64,000 nt of DNA from Pseudomonadota bacterium (GCA_023386885.1 JAEWIX010000001.1:1-64000); one strand, 5' to 3'. Numbered from the stretch's first letter, positions 1 through 9,990 are shown. The notes: generated from the letters alone by a model not told the origin. Program-made: numbers and translations.

Positions 1-271
1 ATCCAGCAAACGCCGCCCCACCCGCCCCCCGGCGGGTACCCGCGCGCGACGTTAAGCGCCGTCTGCGACTGACGGCGATCCGGCGGCGGCACGAGATTTA
101 ATCCAACCGATTCCATGATCTTCGAACCCTAACAGATTTCGTCACCACACAGCAGCGTGAGATCGAGCGCCGACCGGTCCGCGGCGGGTCGCGCCGCGGC
201 GCGACGTGCGTCGACCTCGCAAGGGCACGGGGGTCGTGCAACCGCGCCTGACGCGGGCTTCTGGAGGTAAA

Positions 272-1393
272 ATGACGTTCACAACCACCGTTCGCACCCT
301 CGCGCTGGCGATTGCCGCCCTGCCCCTTATCGCCGTGGCCGCGCCGGCCAACGCCAAACCGACCATCGAAGTCGCGTTCGTGCTCGACACCACGGGCTCG
401 ATGGGCGGCCTGATCGAAGGCGCCAAGCGCAAGATCTGGTCGATCGCCACCGCCATCGCGGACGGTAACGCCGATGCCGACATTCGCATGGGCCTCGTCA
501 CCTATCGCGACATCGGTGACGACTACGTCACCAGGACCTACGATCTCACCACCGATATTCAGGACCTCTACGCGAACCTGCTGGCGGTGAAGGCCCGCGG
601 CGGCGGCGACTGGCCGGAAAGCGTCAACGAGGCGCTCGACGTTACCGTCAACAAACTGAAATGGACACCGGGCAGCGACGCGCGCCGCATCGTCTTTCTG
701 GTGGGCGATGCGCCGCCGCATATGGACTATGCCCAGGACACGAAGTATCCGGTCACGCTGTCGGTCGCCAAACAGAAGGACATCGTCGTCAACGCGGTGC
801 TGGCCGGCAACGCGCGCGATACCGAGCGGGTCTGGCGCGACATCGCGCAGAACGGCAACGGCCGCTTCATTCCGATTCCGCAGGACGGCGGTCAGGTCGT
901 CATCATCGAGACGCCGTTCGACGACGAGATCATCATTTTGCAGAACGAAATCAACGGCACCGTGATGCCCTATGGCCCGCGCGCCTTGCAAAAGCGCACC
1001 GAGGAGAAAGCACGGCAGTTGTCCGAGGTGGCCGCCGCGGCGCCCGCCGCCGCAACCGACATGGCGAGCTATCTCAACAAGCGGTCCGTCGCGGCGTCGG
1101 AAGCCATCACCGGCGGCGGCGATCTGGTCAGCGATGTCAGTTCCGGCCGCCGCAAGCTCGACAGCGTCAAGGACGAGGAACTGCCCGAAGCCCTGCGCAA
1201 GCTGGCGCCGGAGCAGCGCGCGGCGATGCTGGACGAAAAACTGAAAACCCGCGCGACGCTCAACGCCAGGCTGACCAAACTGGTGGCGCAACGCGATGCC
1301 TTCGTCGCCGAGCGGCGCGCCAAGGCGCCGCCCAAGCAGTCGTCGTTCGATCGCGTGGTGGAGGAGACGCTGAAGAAGCAGATCGCGCGTTAA
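272..1393 (+). CDS. Secreted von Willebrand factor A domain protein
   Basis: The protein has 373 residues. Residues 1-28 form a Sec signal peptide (hydrophobic core, then a cut near ANA-KP). A vWA domain follows directly, with the metal-binding MIDAS motif DTTGSMGG at about 39-46. The C-terminal third is charged, Lys/Arg-rich and probably helical. The ATG at 272 is preferred over an upstream in-frame start because GGAGG lies 263-267 and the signal peptide begins here. vWA proteins of this kind act outside the cytoplasm in adhesion or envelope complexes, but no partner is encoded next to it. The exact role is unknown. Confidence 0.85.
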   Translation: MTFTTTVRTLALAIAALPLIAVAAPANAKPTIEVAFVLDTTGSMGGLIEGAKRKIWSIATAIADGNADADIRMGLVTYRDIGDDYVTRTYDLTTDIQDLYANLLAVKARGGGDWPESVNEALDVTVNKLKWTPGSDARRIVFLVGDAPPHMDYAQDTKYPVTLSVAKQKDIVVNAVLAGNARDTERVWRDIAQNGNGRFIPIPQDGGQVVIIETPFDDEIIILQNEINGTVMPYGPRALQKRTEEKARQLSEVAAAAPAAATDMASYLNKRSVAASEAITGGGDLVSDVSSGRRKLDSVKDEELPEALRKLAPEQRAAMLDEKLKTRATLNARLTKLVAQRDAFVAERRAKAPPKQSSFDRVVEETLKKQIAR

Positions 1394-1723
1394 ACCGGAC
1401 GTTGCATTCGATCGGTCAAGGCGGCCTGTCCGGAATTCATCCTTCGCGTCGATGGTGCGACATCATCCCTCCCCGACCGGGAAGGGATGATGTTCGTCAT
1501 TGCCTCAAAATCCGCATCGATTTGATCAAATCGTTTACCTGGGATTCATCCCGATTAAGCCGGCCGAGCGGGACGTTTAACTCGCATTAAGCTGCACGCG
1601 GGGAAACTGCACGTTCAAGGCGTGCGGCAGCGCGTAGCGCATCCGTATCACGAGACCGTATTTTAGAATTAGCGCCTGGATTTTCGGCGAGACGACACGA
1701 CGCAACGTATATTTCGGTGGTTG
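1394..1723. other. Intergenic region, 330 bp
   Basis: No gene is seen here. The only clear structure is the hairpin at 1461-1492. The right part should hold the promoter of the GGDEF/EAL gene, but no convincing -35/-10 pair stands out. Confidence 0.5.
1461..1492 (+). terminator. Hairpin terminator after the vWA gene
   Basis: CATCATCCCT at 1461-1470 pairs perfectly with AGGGATGATG at 1483-1492, and the loop can pair further (CCC/GGG). The T-tract that follows is weak (TTCGTCATT), so termination strength is uncertain. Confidence 0.55.
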
Positions 1724-4165
1724 ATGACATTCAGGATTGCACCGGCGAATTCGGGCCTGTGGCGGCTTGTATGGCCTTTCACGGCTCTCGTTCTCGCACA
1801 GGTGTCGCTCGCCGTTATCAGCCTCGACACCTTGTCGTCGGTGCGTGCGTATGTCGGCGGCGAGGCGCGCTGGTCCAAGGGCCAGAAGGAAGCCATCTAC
1901 TTTCTTACGCGCTACGTCCAGACCGGCGATCCGCTTGCCTACAGCCGTTATCAGAACGCCATCGCCATCCCGATCGGAGATCGCGACGGGCGCTTTGCGC
2001 TGGAGAAAAGTCCCGCTGATCTTGCCGCCGCCCGCGATGGCTTTCTCCGCGGCGGCAATCATCCCGACGACATTGCCGGGCTGATCTGGCTGTTCCGGAA
2101 TTTCCGCCACGTCAGCTATCTGGAACGGGCCATCGGCCACTGGAAAGCCACCGATCCCGCGTTGCAGGCGATCACCGATCTCGCCGCAACGATCCATACC
2201 GATGTCGGACGCGGAACACTCACACCGGATGTTATCGAAAGCTACAAGGCACGAATCGATACCATCAACGCGCAGATCACCCCGCTTGCGGTCGCCTTCT
2301 CCGAAAGCCTCGGCGAGGGGTCGCGCGCCATCAAGACCATCCTCACGATCGTCAATGTCTTCGCGGCGGCGCTGCTGATCGCGCTGATGCTGTGGCACAC
2401 GCGAAAGCTGGTGATGCAGCGCCAAGCATTCGAATCGGCCCTGAAGGCGGAGAAGGAGCGCGCGCAGATCACGCTGGCCTCCATCGGTGACGCCGTCATC
2501 TCCACCGATGTGGCCGGCAGGCTCGACTATCTGAATGCAGCCGCCGAACGGCTGATCGGACGACAGGCTTCCGACGCAACCGGAATATCTCTCGCAGACC
2601 TGTTCCGGATCGTCGACCAGTCCAGCGGACAGGATAATGACAGCCTCATCGATCAGGCATCGCCCGATTTCGGGCTCAAACCCAGCACGCAAGTTCAACT
2701 GCTGGTCCGGCACGACGGGAGCAGCACGCCGGTGTCGCTGGTCGCCTCACCGCTGACCATCGACGCCCACCCCGCCGGCGCGGTGTTCGTCTTCCACGAC
2801 ATGACCGACGAACAGGCGCTGATCGGCCGGCTGTCATGGCAAGCCTCGCACGACGCCCTGACTGGCCTCGCCAATCGCCGCGAATTCGAACATCGGCTGG
2901 AGGCCTCGCTCGACCGGCTCGAGCAATCGGGCGCGCAGCACATCCTGATGCTGCTGGACATCGACCAGTTCAAGATCGTCAACGATACCTGCGGCCACGC
3001 CGCCGGCGACGAACTGCTGCGACAGGCGACCGCGATCCTGCAGGCGCCGTTGCGTCGCGGCGACGTACTGGCGCGCCTCGGCGGCGACGAATTCGCCGTG
3101 CTGATCGAGAACTGCAGCCTCGATTCCGTGACGACGATTGCCGAGCGTCTCCGGCAATCGGTGCAGGACACTCAATTCGAATGGAACGGGCGCATCTTCA
3201 ATATCACTGTCAGCATCGGCATGGTGCCGATCACCACGACCGGCACCAGCCTGGAAGAAACGCTGCGCGCCGCCGACATGGCCTGCTACATGGCCAAGGA
3301 AAAGGGCCGCAACCGCATTCAGATCCATCACGCCGGCGACACCGAGTTGCAAGAACGCTTCGGGGAAATGAACTGGGTGCTGCGCATCCGTACCGCGCTC
3401 GAGCAGAATCGCTTCCGTCTCTACGCGCAGCAGATCCTCGGACTGTCCGAGGACGCCGAGCCGGGCCTGCATGTCGAGATGCTGCTGCGTCTGCACGACG
3501 AAGACGGCCGGATCGTCACGCCCGACAAGTTCATTCCGCCGGCGGAACGCTACGGCCTGATGCCGCTGATCGACCGCTGGGTGATCCGTTCGACTTTCGA
3601 GGCCATCAAACAGAGGGCGACGGACCCCGAAGCCGAGCCTCTCGAAATCTGCTCGATCAATCTGTCGGGCGCCTCGTTCGGCGACGAGGATTTCGCGGAC
3701 TACGTGCGGGAGCAGTTCAGAATCCATGGCATACGCCCCTCCATGATCTGCTTCGAGATCACGGAAACCAGCGCGATTGCCAATCTCGGCAGCGCCCGCA
3801 AGTTCATCGGCATGCTGCAGCAGATGGGCTGCCGCTTCGCGCTCGACGACTTCGGCAGCGGCATGTCGTCCTTCGCCTACCTCAAACACCTGCCGGTCGA
3901 TTACCTGAAGATCGACGGCGGCTTCGTGAAGGACATGCTGACCGACCGGATCGACCGCGCCATGGTCGAGATGATCGCTCGCATCGGCAAGCTGATGGGT
4001 ATCCTCACCATCGCCGAATTCGTCGAGAATGACGAGATTCTCGAAGCCCTGGGTGACATCGGCGTCGATTGCGCCCAAGGTTACGGCATCGGTAAACCGC
4101 AACCGTTCGACAGTCTGAAGGCGGGCCGGCGCGCTCCGTATCGCGCGCAACGCAAAGTGGCCTGA
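1724..4165 (+). CDS. Membrane-anchored PAS-GGDEF-EAL cyclic-di-GMP protein
   Basis: This 813-residue protein has a transmembrane helix near 10-30, a periplasmic sensor of about 165 residues, a second helix near 200-222, a PAS domain (about 245-360), a GGDEF domain with an intact GGDEF motif (ARLGGDEFAVL) and an EAL domain. The EAL signature reads EMLLR, but the metal-binding and catalytic positions look kept (ETE, DDFG, YLKID, AEFVE). It may therefore make and degrade c-di-GMP. The start could be TTG 1721 or ATG 1724; ATG is preferred. It is a single gene, and its sensed signal is unknown. Confidence 0.9.
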   Translation: MTFRIAPANSGLWRLVWPFTALVLAQVSLAVISLDTLSSVRAYVGGEARWSKGQKEAIYFLTRYVQTGDPLAYSRYQNAIAIPIGDRDGRFALEKSPADLAAARDGFLRGGNHPDDIAGLIWLFRNFRHVSYLERAIGHWKATDPALQAITDLAATIHTDVGRGTLTPDVIESYKARIDTINAQITPLAVAFSESLGEGSRAIKTILTIVNVFAAALLIALMLWHTRKLVMQRQAFESALKAEKERAQITLASIGDAVISTDVAGRLDYLNAAAERLIGRQASDATGISLADLFRIVDQSSGQDNDSLIDQASPDFGLKPSTQVQLLVRHDGSSTPVSLVASPLTIDAHPAGAVFVFHDMTDEQALIGRLSWQASHDALTGLANRREFEHRLEASLDRLEQSGAQHILMLLDIDQFKIVNDTCGHAAGDELLRQATAILQAPLRRGDVLARLGGDEFAVLIENCSLDSVTTIAERLRQSVQDTQFEWNGRIFNITVSIGMVPITTTGTSLEETLRAADMACYMAKEKGRNRIQIHHAGDTELQERFGEMNWVLRIRTALEQNRFRLYAQQILGLSEDAEPGLHVEMLLRLHDEDGRIVTPDKFIPPAERYGLMPLIDRWVIRSTFEAIKQRATDPEAEPLEICSINLSGASFGDEDFADYVREQFRIHGIRPSMICFEITETSAIANLGSARKFIGMLQQMGCRFALDDFGSGMSSFAYLKHLPVDYLKIDGGFVKDMLTDRIDRAMVEMIARIGKLMGILTIAEFVENDEILEALGDIGVDCAQGYGIGKPQPFDSLKAGRRAPYRAQRKVA

Positions 4166-4268
4166 CCGCTCTTCAGCCGGATCGACATAAACCTCACACT
4201 GCTTGCGATTCTGCGGCGCCCCCTTTTCGCCCCTTGGCGGGGCCGCAAAAATAGGCAATGTGCGGCGT

Positions 4269-4949
4269 ATGACAAACGCTTCCCAAGACAAGTCCGGCGA
4301 CAAGCCCAAAGCCGGCGCAGCCATCATCCCCGTCACCCTGTTTCAGCAAAATTGCCTGCTGCTGTGGTGCGAGAACTCCCGGCGAGCCGTGGTATTCGAT
4401 CCCGGCGGGGACGTGCCCACCATCGTCGATGCCGTGACCAAGACCGGCGTGACCGTCGAACAGATCTGGCTGACCCACGGCCACATCGACCACGTTGGCG
4501 GCGCGGCCGAACTGCGCGACGTGCTCAAGGCCCCGATTGTCGGGCCGCACATCGCCGACAAATTCCTGCTCGATCATGTAGTGGAAAGCGGCGCCAACTT
4601 CGGCATGACCGGCGTGCGGAATTTCGCACCGGACCGCTGGCTCGACGAAGGCGACAAGGTTGCACTCGGCGAGATGACGTTCGAAATCCTGCATTGTCCC
4701 GGCCACTCGCCCGGCAGCGTGGTGTTTTTCAATCGCGATATGCGGTTCGCCCACGTCGGCGACGTGCTATTCAACGGCTCGGTCGGGCGCACCGATCTGC
4801 CCGGCGGCAGTCATGCGACGCTGATCCAGTCGATCACGGACAAGCTGTTGCCGCTCGGCGACGACGTGCAGTTCATCTGCGGCCACGGGCCCGGATCGAC
4901 CTTCGGGCACGAACGCCAGACCAACCCGTTCCTCAACGGCGCGATGTAA
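4269..4949 (+). CDS. MBL-fold hydrolase, glyoxalase II-like (YcbL type)
   Basis: A 226-residue metallo-beta-lactamase-fold enzyme with the metal motif THGHIDH, the second histidine in CPGHSPGS, the aspartate in HVGDVLF and the third histidine in CGHGPGSTFGHE. This pattern fits the short glyoxalase II (YcbL) group, which hydrolyses thioesters such as S-lactoylglutathione. The ATG at 4269 starts just before conserved sequence; an upstream extension to 4203 encodes non-conserved-looking residues. It ends before a strong bidirectional terminator. The substrate is not proven. Confidence 0.82.
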   Translation: MTNASQDKSGDKPKAGAAIIPVTLFQQNCLLLWCENSRRAVVFDPGGDVPTIVDAVTKTGVTVEQIWLTHGHIDHVGGAAELRDVLKAPIVGPHIADKFLLDHVVESGANFGMTGVRNFAPDRWLDEGDKVALGEMTFEILHCPGHSPGSVVFFNRDMRFAHVGDVLFNGSVGRTDLPGGSHATLIQSITDKLLPLGDDVQFICGHGPGSTFGHERQTNPFLNGAM

Positions 4950-4962
4950 CAGCACAACAAAA

Positions 4963-4997
4963 GAAGCGTCATCCCAGCGCAGACGGGACGACGCTTC
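4963..4997. terminator. Bidirectional terminator between convergent genes
   Basis: GAAGCGTC at 4963-4970 pairs with GACGCTTC at 4990-4997, and TCCC/GGGA extends the stem inward. A-rich sequence lies to the left and TCCTATTT to the right, so it can serve both flanking convergent genes. Confidence 0.75.
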
Positions 4998-5013
4998 TCC
5001 TATTTCGTACGCG

Positions 5014-5259
5014 CTACCGCAGATGCGGCGCGGCCCAATCCTCGATCTGCGATGCGCCGATCACCCGCTTGGGCTGATGGGGATTGAGCGTGCCCGCCGT
5101 CGCCGACCAGCCCTTGGCCAGGATTTCCAGAGCGAACGTCTTGGCATCCGCCTCGGTCTTGAAAGTGCGGGTGGAGCGCACGGCACCGTTCGCACGATCG
5201 TCGGATTTCAATGTCTTGTCGGGGCCGAACGCCACGAACCAGATATCAGGGCTCATCAT
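5014..5259 (-). CDS. Small conserved hypothetical protein (81 aa)
   Basis: A soluble protein of 81 residues with no signal peptide or membrane segment. The pattern of aromatic and charged residues (IWFVAFG near the start, DWAAPHLR at the end) looks like a real small domain. Two adjacent ATG codons (5259 and 5256) are possible starts. It is convergent with the glyoxalase-like gene. I do not recognise a function. Confidence 0.6.
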   Translation of the reverse strand: MMSPDIWFVAFGPDKTLKSDDRANGAVRSTRTFKTEADAKTFALEILAKGWSATAGTLNPHQPKRVIGASQIEDWAAPHLR

Positions 5260-5343
5260 GGTCGGGTAACGTCGATTGCGGCGAAAGGTTTCATCGCCGC
5301 AATCTTGTCACCCGGTTTGGGCGAAAACGTGTCGCGAGCAAAT

Positions 5344-5760
5344 CTACTCGACGATCTCGACGACCCGACGCGTACGCGGATCGACCAGCACGGCGCGATC
5401 GTTCACGACAGTATAACGATAGCCGTGCGCACCGTATTCCTGCGGAACCTCATAATAGGTCACGCCATGTTCGGGCAGCACCACACCGACGCGCACGTCC
5501 TCTCGGTAGTGATAGGACGGCCGGTGCTGTTCCACCACGTAACGATGGAAACGCGGACGCTGATCGACGCCCAGAATGCCCGCGACGCCGCCGACGACCC
5601 CACCGATGGTGCCGCCAACCACGGCGCCGAGAGGACCGGCCGCACGCTCGCCTTCGCGCGCACCGCGCTCGATGCCGCCCGGCACGCCTTGCGCCTGCGC
5701 CATCACCGGCATTGCGACAATGGCAAGAAGCGCGGCAGTTCCGATCAAACGACGATTCAT
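5344..5760 (-). CDS. DUF1236 family exported protein with glycine-zipper segment
   Basis: A 138-residue protein with a signal peptide (cut near AQA-QG). A glycine-rich hydrophobic stretch (GAVVGGTIGGVVGGVAGILG) is followed by a C-terminal DUF1236-like domain containing YEVPQEYG and YRYTVVNDRAVLVDP. Such proteins are common periplasmic or outer-membrane-associated proteins of Rhizobiales with unknown function. GAGGAG lies 6 nt before the ATG. Confidence 0.75.
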   Translation of the reverse strand: MNRRLIGTAALLAIVAMPVMAQAQGVPGGIERGAREGERAAGPLGAVVGGTIGGVVGGVAGILGVDQRPRFHRYVVEQHRPSYHYREDVRVGVVLPEHGVTYYEVPQEYGAHGYRYTVVNDRAVLVDPRTRRVVEIVE

Positions 5761-5959
5761 GAATGTCTCCTCTTGTGAAGAACCGGAGCATTCAAGCGAT
5801 TGGCGACGTCATTCGTTCCGGTATGGCAGTCCGCGCGATGGGGCCATGCGCGAGAAAAATTTTGGGAACAAAACAGCGAGAGGGAGCCAAAGCATGAGCC
5901 GGTTGCAAGGCGCGCTCCGTCGTCGTGCCTCGATTCAGCGCTCATCTCTCGCGTTGGCC

Positions 5960-6901
5960 TCAGCCCCACGGACCACGGCGTGCGCTGCCGCCGTTCCACG
6001 GACCGCGCGGCGCGGCGGATGATGCCGGTCGCGGCGGAGACGGCGGAGCAAAGCCGCCGCCGAACTGCGACGACAACTGCTGCAACGCCGCGACGCGATT
6101 GGCCGTCGAGGGGTGGGTGGCGAAGAGATTGTCCATGCCCCGGCCCGACAGCGGGTTGATGATGAACATGTGCGCGGTCGCGGGCGCCCGCTCGGCATCC
6201 TCGTTCGGCACCTGATGCGCGAAGTTCTCGATCTTCGACAGCGCCGAGGCGAGCCACATCGGCTGGCCGCAGATGCGCGCGCCCATTTCGTCGGCGGCGT
6301 ATTCGCGGGTCCGGCTGATCGCCATCTGCACCAGCATGGCACCGAGCGGCGCGAGAATCATCATCGCCAGCGAACCGATGATACCGGTACCGTTGTTGTT
6401 GCGGTTGCCGCCGAAGAACATGCCGAACTGCGCCAGCATCGAGATCGCGCCGGCGATCGTCGCGGTGACGGTCATCAGCAGCGTGTCGTGATGCTTGATA
6501 TGGGCGAGTTCGTGCGCCACCACGCCGGCGAGTTCCTCGCGACTGAGCGACTGCATCAGGCTGGTGGTCACCGCCACCGCGGCGTTCTGCGGATTGCGGC
6601 CGGTGGCGAACGCGTTCGGCTGCGGATTGTCCATGATAAAGACGCGCGGCATCGGCAGCTCGGCGCGCGCGGCAAGCTCCTGCACCATGCGATGCAAATC
6701 GGGTGCGGTGCGGGCATCGACCTCATGGGCGCCGTACATCGACAGCACCGCGCGGTCGGAGTTCCAGTAGGCGAACAGGTTGGTGGCGGCCGCGATCACC
6801 AGCGCGATCATCGCGCCGCCCGCGCCGCCGATCAGATAGCCCACGCCCATGAACAGGCCGGTCAGACCCGCCAGCAGGATCGCGGTGCGAAAATAACTCA
6901 T
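5960..6901 (-). CDS. htpX: HtpX-type membrane metalloprotease (M48)
   Basis: A 313-residue zinc protease with N-terminal transmembrane helices (residues 3-45), the active-site motif HELAH in VVAHELAHIKHHD, a further membrane pair (TIAGAISMLAQFGMFFGG) and the third zinc-ligand region EYAADEMGA. HtpX degrades damaged membrane proteins at the inner membrane during envelope stress. The ATG at 6901 has GGAGG just upstream and fits the family length. The C-terminal tail is proline- and arginine-rich, which is usual in this group. Confidence 0.93.
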   Translation of the reverse strand: MSYFRTAILLAGLTGLFMGVGYLIGGAGGAMIALVIAAATNLFAYWNSDRAVLSMYGAHEVDARTAPDLHRMVQELAARAELPMPRVFIMDNPQPNAFATGRNPQNAAVAVTTSLMQSLSREELAGVVAHELAHIKHHDTLLMTVTATIAGAISMLAQFGMFFGGNRNNNGTGIIGSLAMMILAPLGAMLVQMAISRTREYAADEMGARICGQPMWLASALSKIENFAHQVPNEDAERAPATAHMFIINPLSGRGMDNLFATHPSTANRVAALQQLSSQFGGGFAPPSPPRPASSAAPRGPWNGGSARRGPWG

Positions 6902-7097
6902 CGGTTCCTCCAGTCGCCGCCAAAGCGGCCCGTTCATCAGATGGGAATGGCGGGCCGGTCTTCGCAAGAGAAGTCGCTGCGGCGGCGCGTCGCGGACTCC
7001 TGTGTCAGCCCGGGGGGAACGGCAGGCCAGTCTTGTAACTGGTCTTGCAAATTGCGCTCCGGAGCTTCAGCTTCTGCCGAATCGAGGAGGATACCCG

Positions 7098-8480
7098 ATG
7101 TCGATGCAAGGTCTGGCCGCTCCCGCGATGGCAGCCCCGCTGCAGGCGCCGAAACGGCAGGCGCTGGCTCATATCCCCGGCGACGAGGGCTGGCCGGTCG
7201 TCGGCCGCACCTTCTCGGTGCTGGCCGATCCGCGCGGCGAGGTGGAGCGGATGGCCGCGGCCTACGGCCCGGTCTATCGCAGCCGCGTGCTGGGCGAAAC
7301 CAGCGTCAGCCTGCTCGGGCCCGAAGCCAACGAACTGGTGCTGTTCGACCAAACCAAGCTGTTCTCCTCGACCCATGGCTGGGAAACCATTCTGGGGCGG
7401 CTGTTTCCGCGCGGACTGATGCTGCTCGATTTCGAGGAGCACCGGCTGCATCGCCGCGCGCTGTCGGTGGCGTTCAAGTCCGGGCCGATGAAATCCTACC
7501 TCGCGCAGCTCGATTCCGGCATCGGCGCGCGCGTCGCCCGCTGGCGACAGCAGCCGCCCGGCACGATGCTGTTCTATCCGGCGATGAAGCAGCTGACGCT
7601 CGACCTCGCCGCCACCTCGTTCCTCGGCACCGACATCGGCCCCGAGGTCGACGAGGTGACCGCGGCCTTCATCGACATGATCGCCGCCTCGGTCTCCCCG
7701 GTGCGCAAGCCGTGGCCGGGCACGCAGATGGCGCGTGGCGTCAAGGGGCGCGCCCGCATCGTCGAATACTTCTCGCGCCAGGTGCCGATCCGCCGTGAAA
7801 AGGGCGGCGACGACCTGTTCTCGCAACTGTGCCGCGCCACCCATGACGACGGCGCGCTGCTGTCGACCCAGGATATCGTCGATCATATGAGCTTCCTCAT
7901 CATGGCCGCCCACGACACGCTGACCTCGTCGCTGACGTCGCTGGTGGGCGCGTTCGCCGCCAACCCGGAATGGCAAACGAAGCTGCGCGACGAGGCGATG
8001 GCGCTCGGCCTCAAGCGCGACGAACCGATCAGCTTCGACAAGCTGGAGGCGATGCCGCTCGCAGAGATGGCCTTCAAGGAGGCGATGCGGATGAAGCCGC
8101 CGGTGCCGTCGATCCCGCGCCGGGCCACCCGCGACTTCAGCTTCAAGGGCTTTGCGATTCCTGCCGGCACGCTGGTCGGCGTCAATCCGCTCTACACCCA
8201 TCACATGCCGGAGATCTGGCCCGAGCCGGACGTTTTCAATCCGTTGCGCTTCACCGACGAGGCGCAGCGCGGCCGCCATCGCTTCGCCTGGATTCCGTTT
8301 TCCGGCGGCGCGCATATGTGCCTCGGCCTTCACTTCGCCTACATGCAGGCAAAGTGTTTCGTGCGGCATTTCGTGCAGAACCTCGAGGTGTCGCTCGAGC
8401 CCGGCTACACAGCCTCATGGCAGATGTGGCCGATTCCGAAGCCGAAGGACGGCCTGCGCGTGCTGCTCGCGCCGAGATAG
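7098..8480 (+). CDS. Cytochrome P450
   Basis: A 460-residue soluble P450. The haem-binding loop is FSGGAHMCLG near residues 401-410, the K-helix ExxR is in KEAMRMKPP, and the I-helix oxygen-activation segment is AAHDTLTS. No N-terminal membrane anchor is seen. GAGGAGG precedes the ATG at 7098. No ferredoxin or reductase gene is adjacent. The sequence is reminiscent of the CYP120/CYP26-like bacterial group, but this subfamily call and the substrate are guesses. Confidence 0.92.
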   Translation: MSMQGLAAPAMAAPLQAPKRQALAHIPGDEGWPVVGRTFSVLADPRGEVERMAAAYGPVYRSRVLGETSVSLLGPEANELVLFDQTKLFSSTHGWETILGRLFPRGLMLLDFEEHRLHRRALSVAFKSGPMKSYLAQLDSGIGARVARWRQQPPGTMLFYPAMKQLTLDLAATSFLGTDIGPEVDEVTAAFIDMIAASVSPVRKPWPGTQMARGVKGRARIVEYFSRQVPIRREKGGDDLFSQLCRATHDDGALLSTQDIVDHMSFLIMAAHDTLTSSLTSLVGAFAANPEWQTKLRDEAMALGLKRDEPISFDKLEAMPLAEMAFKEAMRMKPPVPSIPRRATRDFSFKGFAIPAGTLVGVNPLYTHHMPEIWPEPDVFNPLRFTDEAQRGRHRFAWIPFSGGAHMCLGLHFAYMQAKCFVRHFVQNLEVSLEPGYTASWQMWPIPKPKDGLRVLLAPR

Positions 8481-8512
8481 CAGCAGGCGCCGCCGATGCC
8501 GCGAGTTGATCG

Positions 8513-9811
8513 TTGACGAGTGCGCCCGACATTCCACCTCCGTCACGGCAGTTTCCGCGTGGTGTGACGATCGTGCGGCAGTCGTCGCGCGGCGCCGCCG
8601 CCGCACCCGACACAAATTCTTTCGCCGACATCGCGACGTGGCTGCTCAAGGGCGCGGCGCGCGAAACCGAAATGCTGCTGCTGTTCGAATCTTTCCTGTG
8701 GCGTCTGATCGCCGCCGGAATTCCGCTCGACCGTGCCAGTCTGCACATCGGCACGCTGCATCCGCAACTGCTCGGCTTTGCCTGGAACTGGCGGCGCGAG
8801 GACGCGACCTGCTACGAGGTGAAGGTGCAGCACGCGACCTCCGAGACCGACAGCTTCAAGCTCAATCCGCTGGCACGCATCTTCACCACCGGCGAACCGC
8901 TGCGGCGCAATCCGCAAAGTCCCGAGGCGCGGGCCGAATTTCCGATGATGGCCGAACTGGCCGACGCCGGCCTCACCGATTACGTCGCGCTGCCGTTCAG
9001 CAGCGGCACTGGCTATCGCCACGCCATGACGCTGGCGACTAGCAATCCCGGTGGCTTCCCTCACGCGGCGGGACCGGAGGTCAGGAACGCGCTCGACCTG
9101 TTCGCGCTGCATGTCGAACGGCATATCGCCCAGCGCATCGCGGAGAATGCCGTCAACGCCTACCTCGGTGACGTTGCAGGCGCCAAGGTGCTGAGCGGGT
9201 CGATCCAGCGCGGCAACGGCGAGGCCATCCGCGCGGTGATCTGGGTCTCGGACCTGCGCGGCTTCACCACGCTGTCGGATCATCTGTCCGGCGCGGACAT
9301 GATCGTGCTGCTCAACGCCTATTTTGAGACGCTGGCCGGCGCGGTGCTGGCGCATGGCGGCGAGGTGCTGAAATTCATGGGCGACGGGCTGCTCGCGGTG
9401 TTTCCGATCGGCGCGGACACCAGCGCCCAGGTCGCGGCGCAAGCCGCGCTCGCCGCCGCGCAGCGGGCCGTGCACGATCTCGACGCGCTCAATGGCGGGG
9501 CCCTGCCGCAACTCGCCGGCATCGACGGCTGGCATCCGTTGCGCACCGGCATCGCATTACATGAAGGCGAAGTGTTCTTCGGCAATATCGGCGCGCCGGA
9601 TCGGCTCGATTTCACAGTCATCGGGCCCGCCGTCAACGAAGCGAGCCGCGTCGAAGCGCTGCAAAAGAAACTTGGACGCAGCATCCTGATCACTGAGGCG
9701 GTGGCGCGACATCTCGATCACGCGCTGGATCATTTGGGCGAACATGAATTGCGCGGCGTGTCGTTGCCGGTCGCAGTCTACAGTCCGCGCGAGACTACGA
9801 CCGAGAGCTAG
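8513..9811 (+). CDS. Class III adenylate/guanylate cyclase domain protein
   Basis: This protein has about 432 residues. The N-terminal half is a GAF-like sensor region, and the C-terminal half is a class III nucleotidyl cyclase with the metal-binding start VSDLRGFTTLSD, the FMGDGLLAVF loop and the NEASRVEALQKK dimer/catalytic arm. The start is uncertain: TTG 8513 is the first in-frame start after the P450 stop, with no strong ribosome site. The 32-bp gap to the P450 suggests co-transcription. It would make cAMP (or cGMP) from NTP. Confidence 0.82.
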   Translation: MTSAPDIPPPSRQFPRGVTIVRQSSRGAAAAPDTNSFADIATWLLKGAARETEMLLLFESFLWRLIAAGIPLDRASLHIGTLHPQLLGFAWNWRREDATCYEVKVQHATSETDSFKLNPLARIFTTGEPLRRNPQSPEARAEFPMMAELADAGLTDYVALPFSSGTGYRHAMTLATSNPGGFPHAAGPEVRNALDLFALHVERHIAQRIAENAVNAYLGDVAGAKVLSGSIQRGNGEAIRAVIWVSDLRGFTTLSDHLSGADMIVLLNAYFETLAGAVLAHGGEVLKFMGDGLLAVFPIGADTSAQVAAQAALAAAQRAVHDLDALNGGALPQLAGIDGWHPLRTGIALHEGEVFFGNIGAPDRLDFTVIGPAVNEASRVEALQKKLGRSILITEAVARHLDHALDHLGEHELRGVSLPVAVYSPRETTTES

Positions 9812-9836
9812 AGCGGTCTCATATTGCGCTGACTCG

Positions 9837-9962
9837 TCATGCCCGTGCTTGTCACGGGGCATCCACGTTTTTACTGAGGTTCGGCAAGAAAGACGTGGAT
9901 GGCCAGGACATAGGCGAGCGAAGCGACGCCGTTCTTCAAACGGCTATGCCCGGCCATGACGG
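9837..9962. repeat. Imperfect palindromic intergenic repeat, family A
   Basis: The outer arms carry TCATGCCCG and its imperfect complement CGGCCATGA. An inner perfect pair, CATCCACGT at 9860-9868 and ACGTGGATG at 9893-9901, folds back on itself. This layout matches dispersed repeats seen widely between genes of Bradyrhizobium-type genomes (known pattern, recalled and not searched). Confidence 0.6.
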
Positions 9963-9990
9963 AAAGGATTGGGCTCTCGGAATGTCTTAT

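Noticed and set aside
98..1291. Long leftward open frame opposite the vWA gene
   Set aside because: It is Arg/Gly-rich with no start signal and mirrors a high-GC coding gene. The same applies to the other long opposite-strand frames in the backbone, such as 2834-4336, 7005-8369 and 61812-63320.
1724..4165. Inactive EAL domain because the motif reads EML
   Set aside because: The metal-binding glutamate and the other catalytic motifs are kept, so loss of activity cannot be claimed from the sequence.
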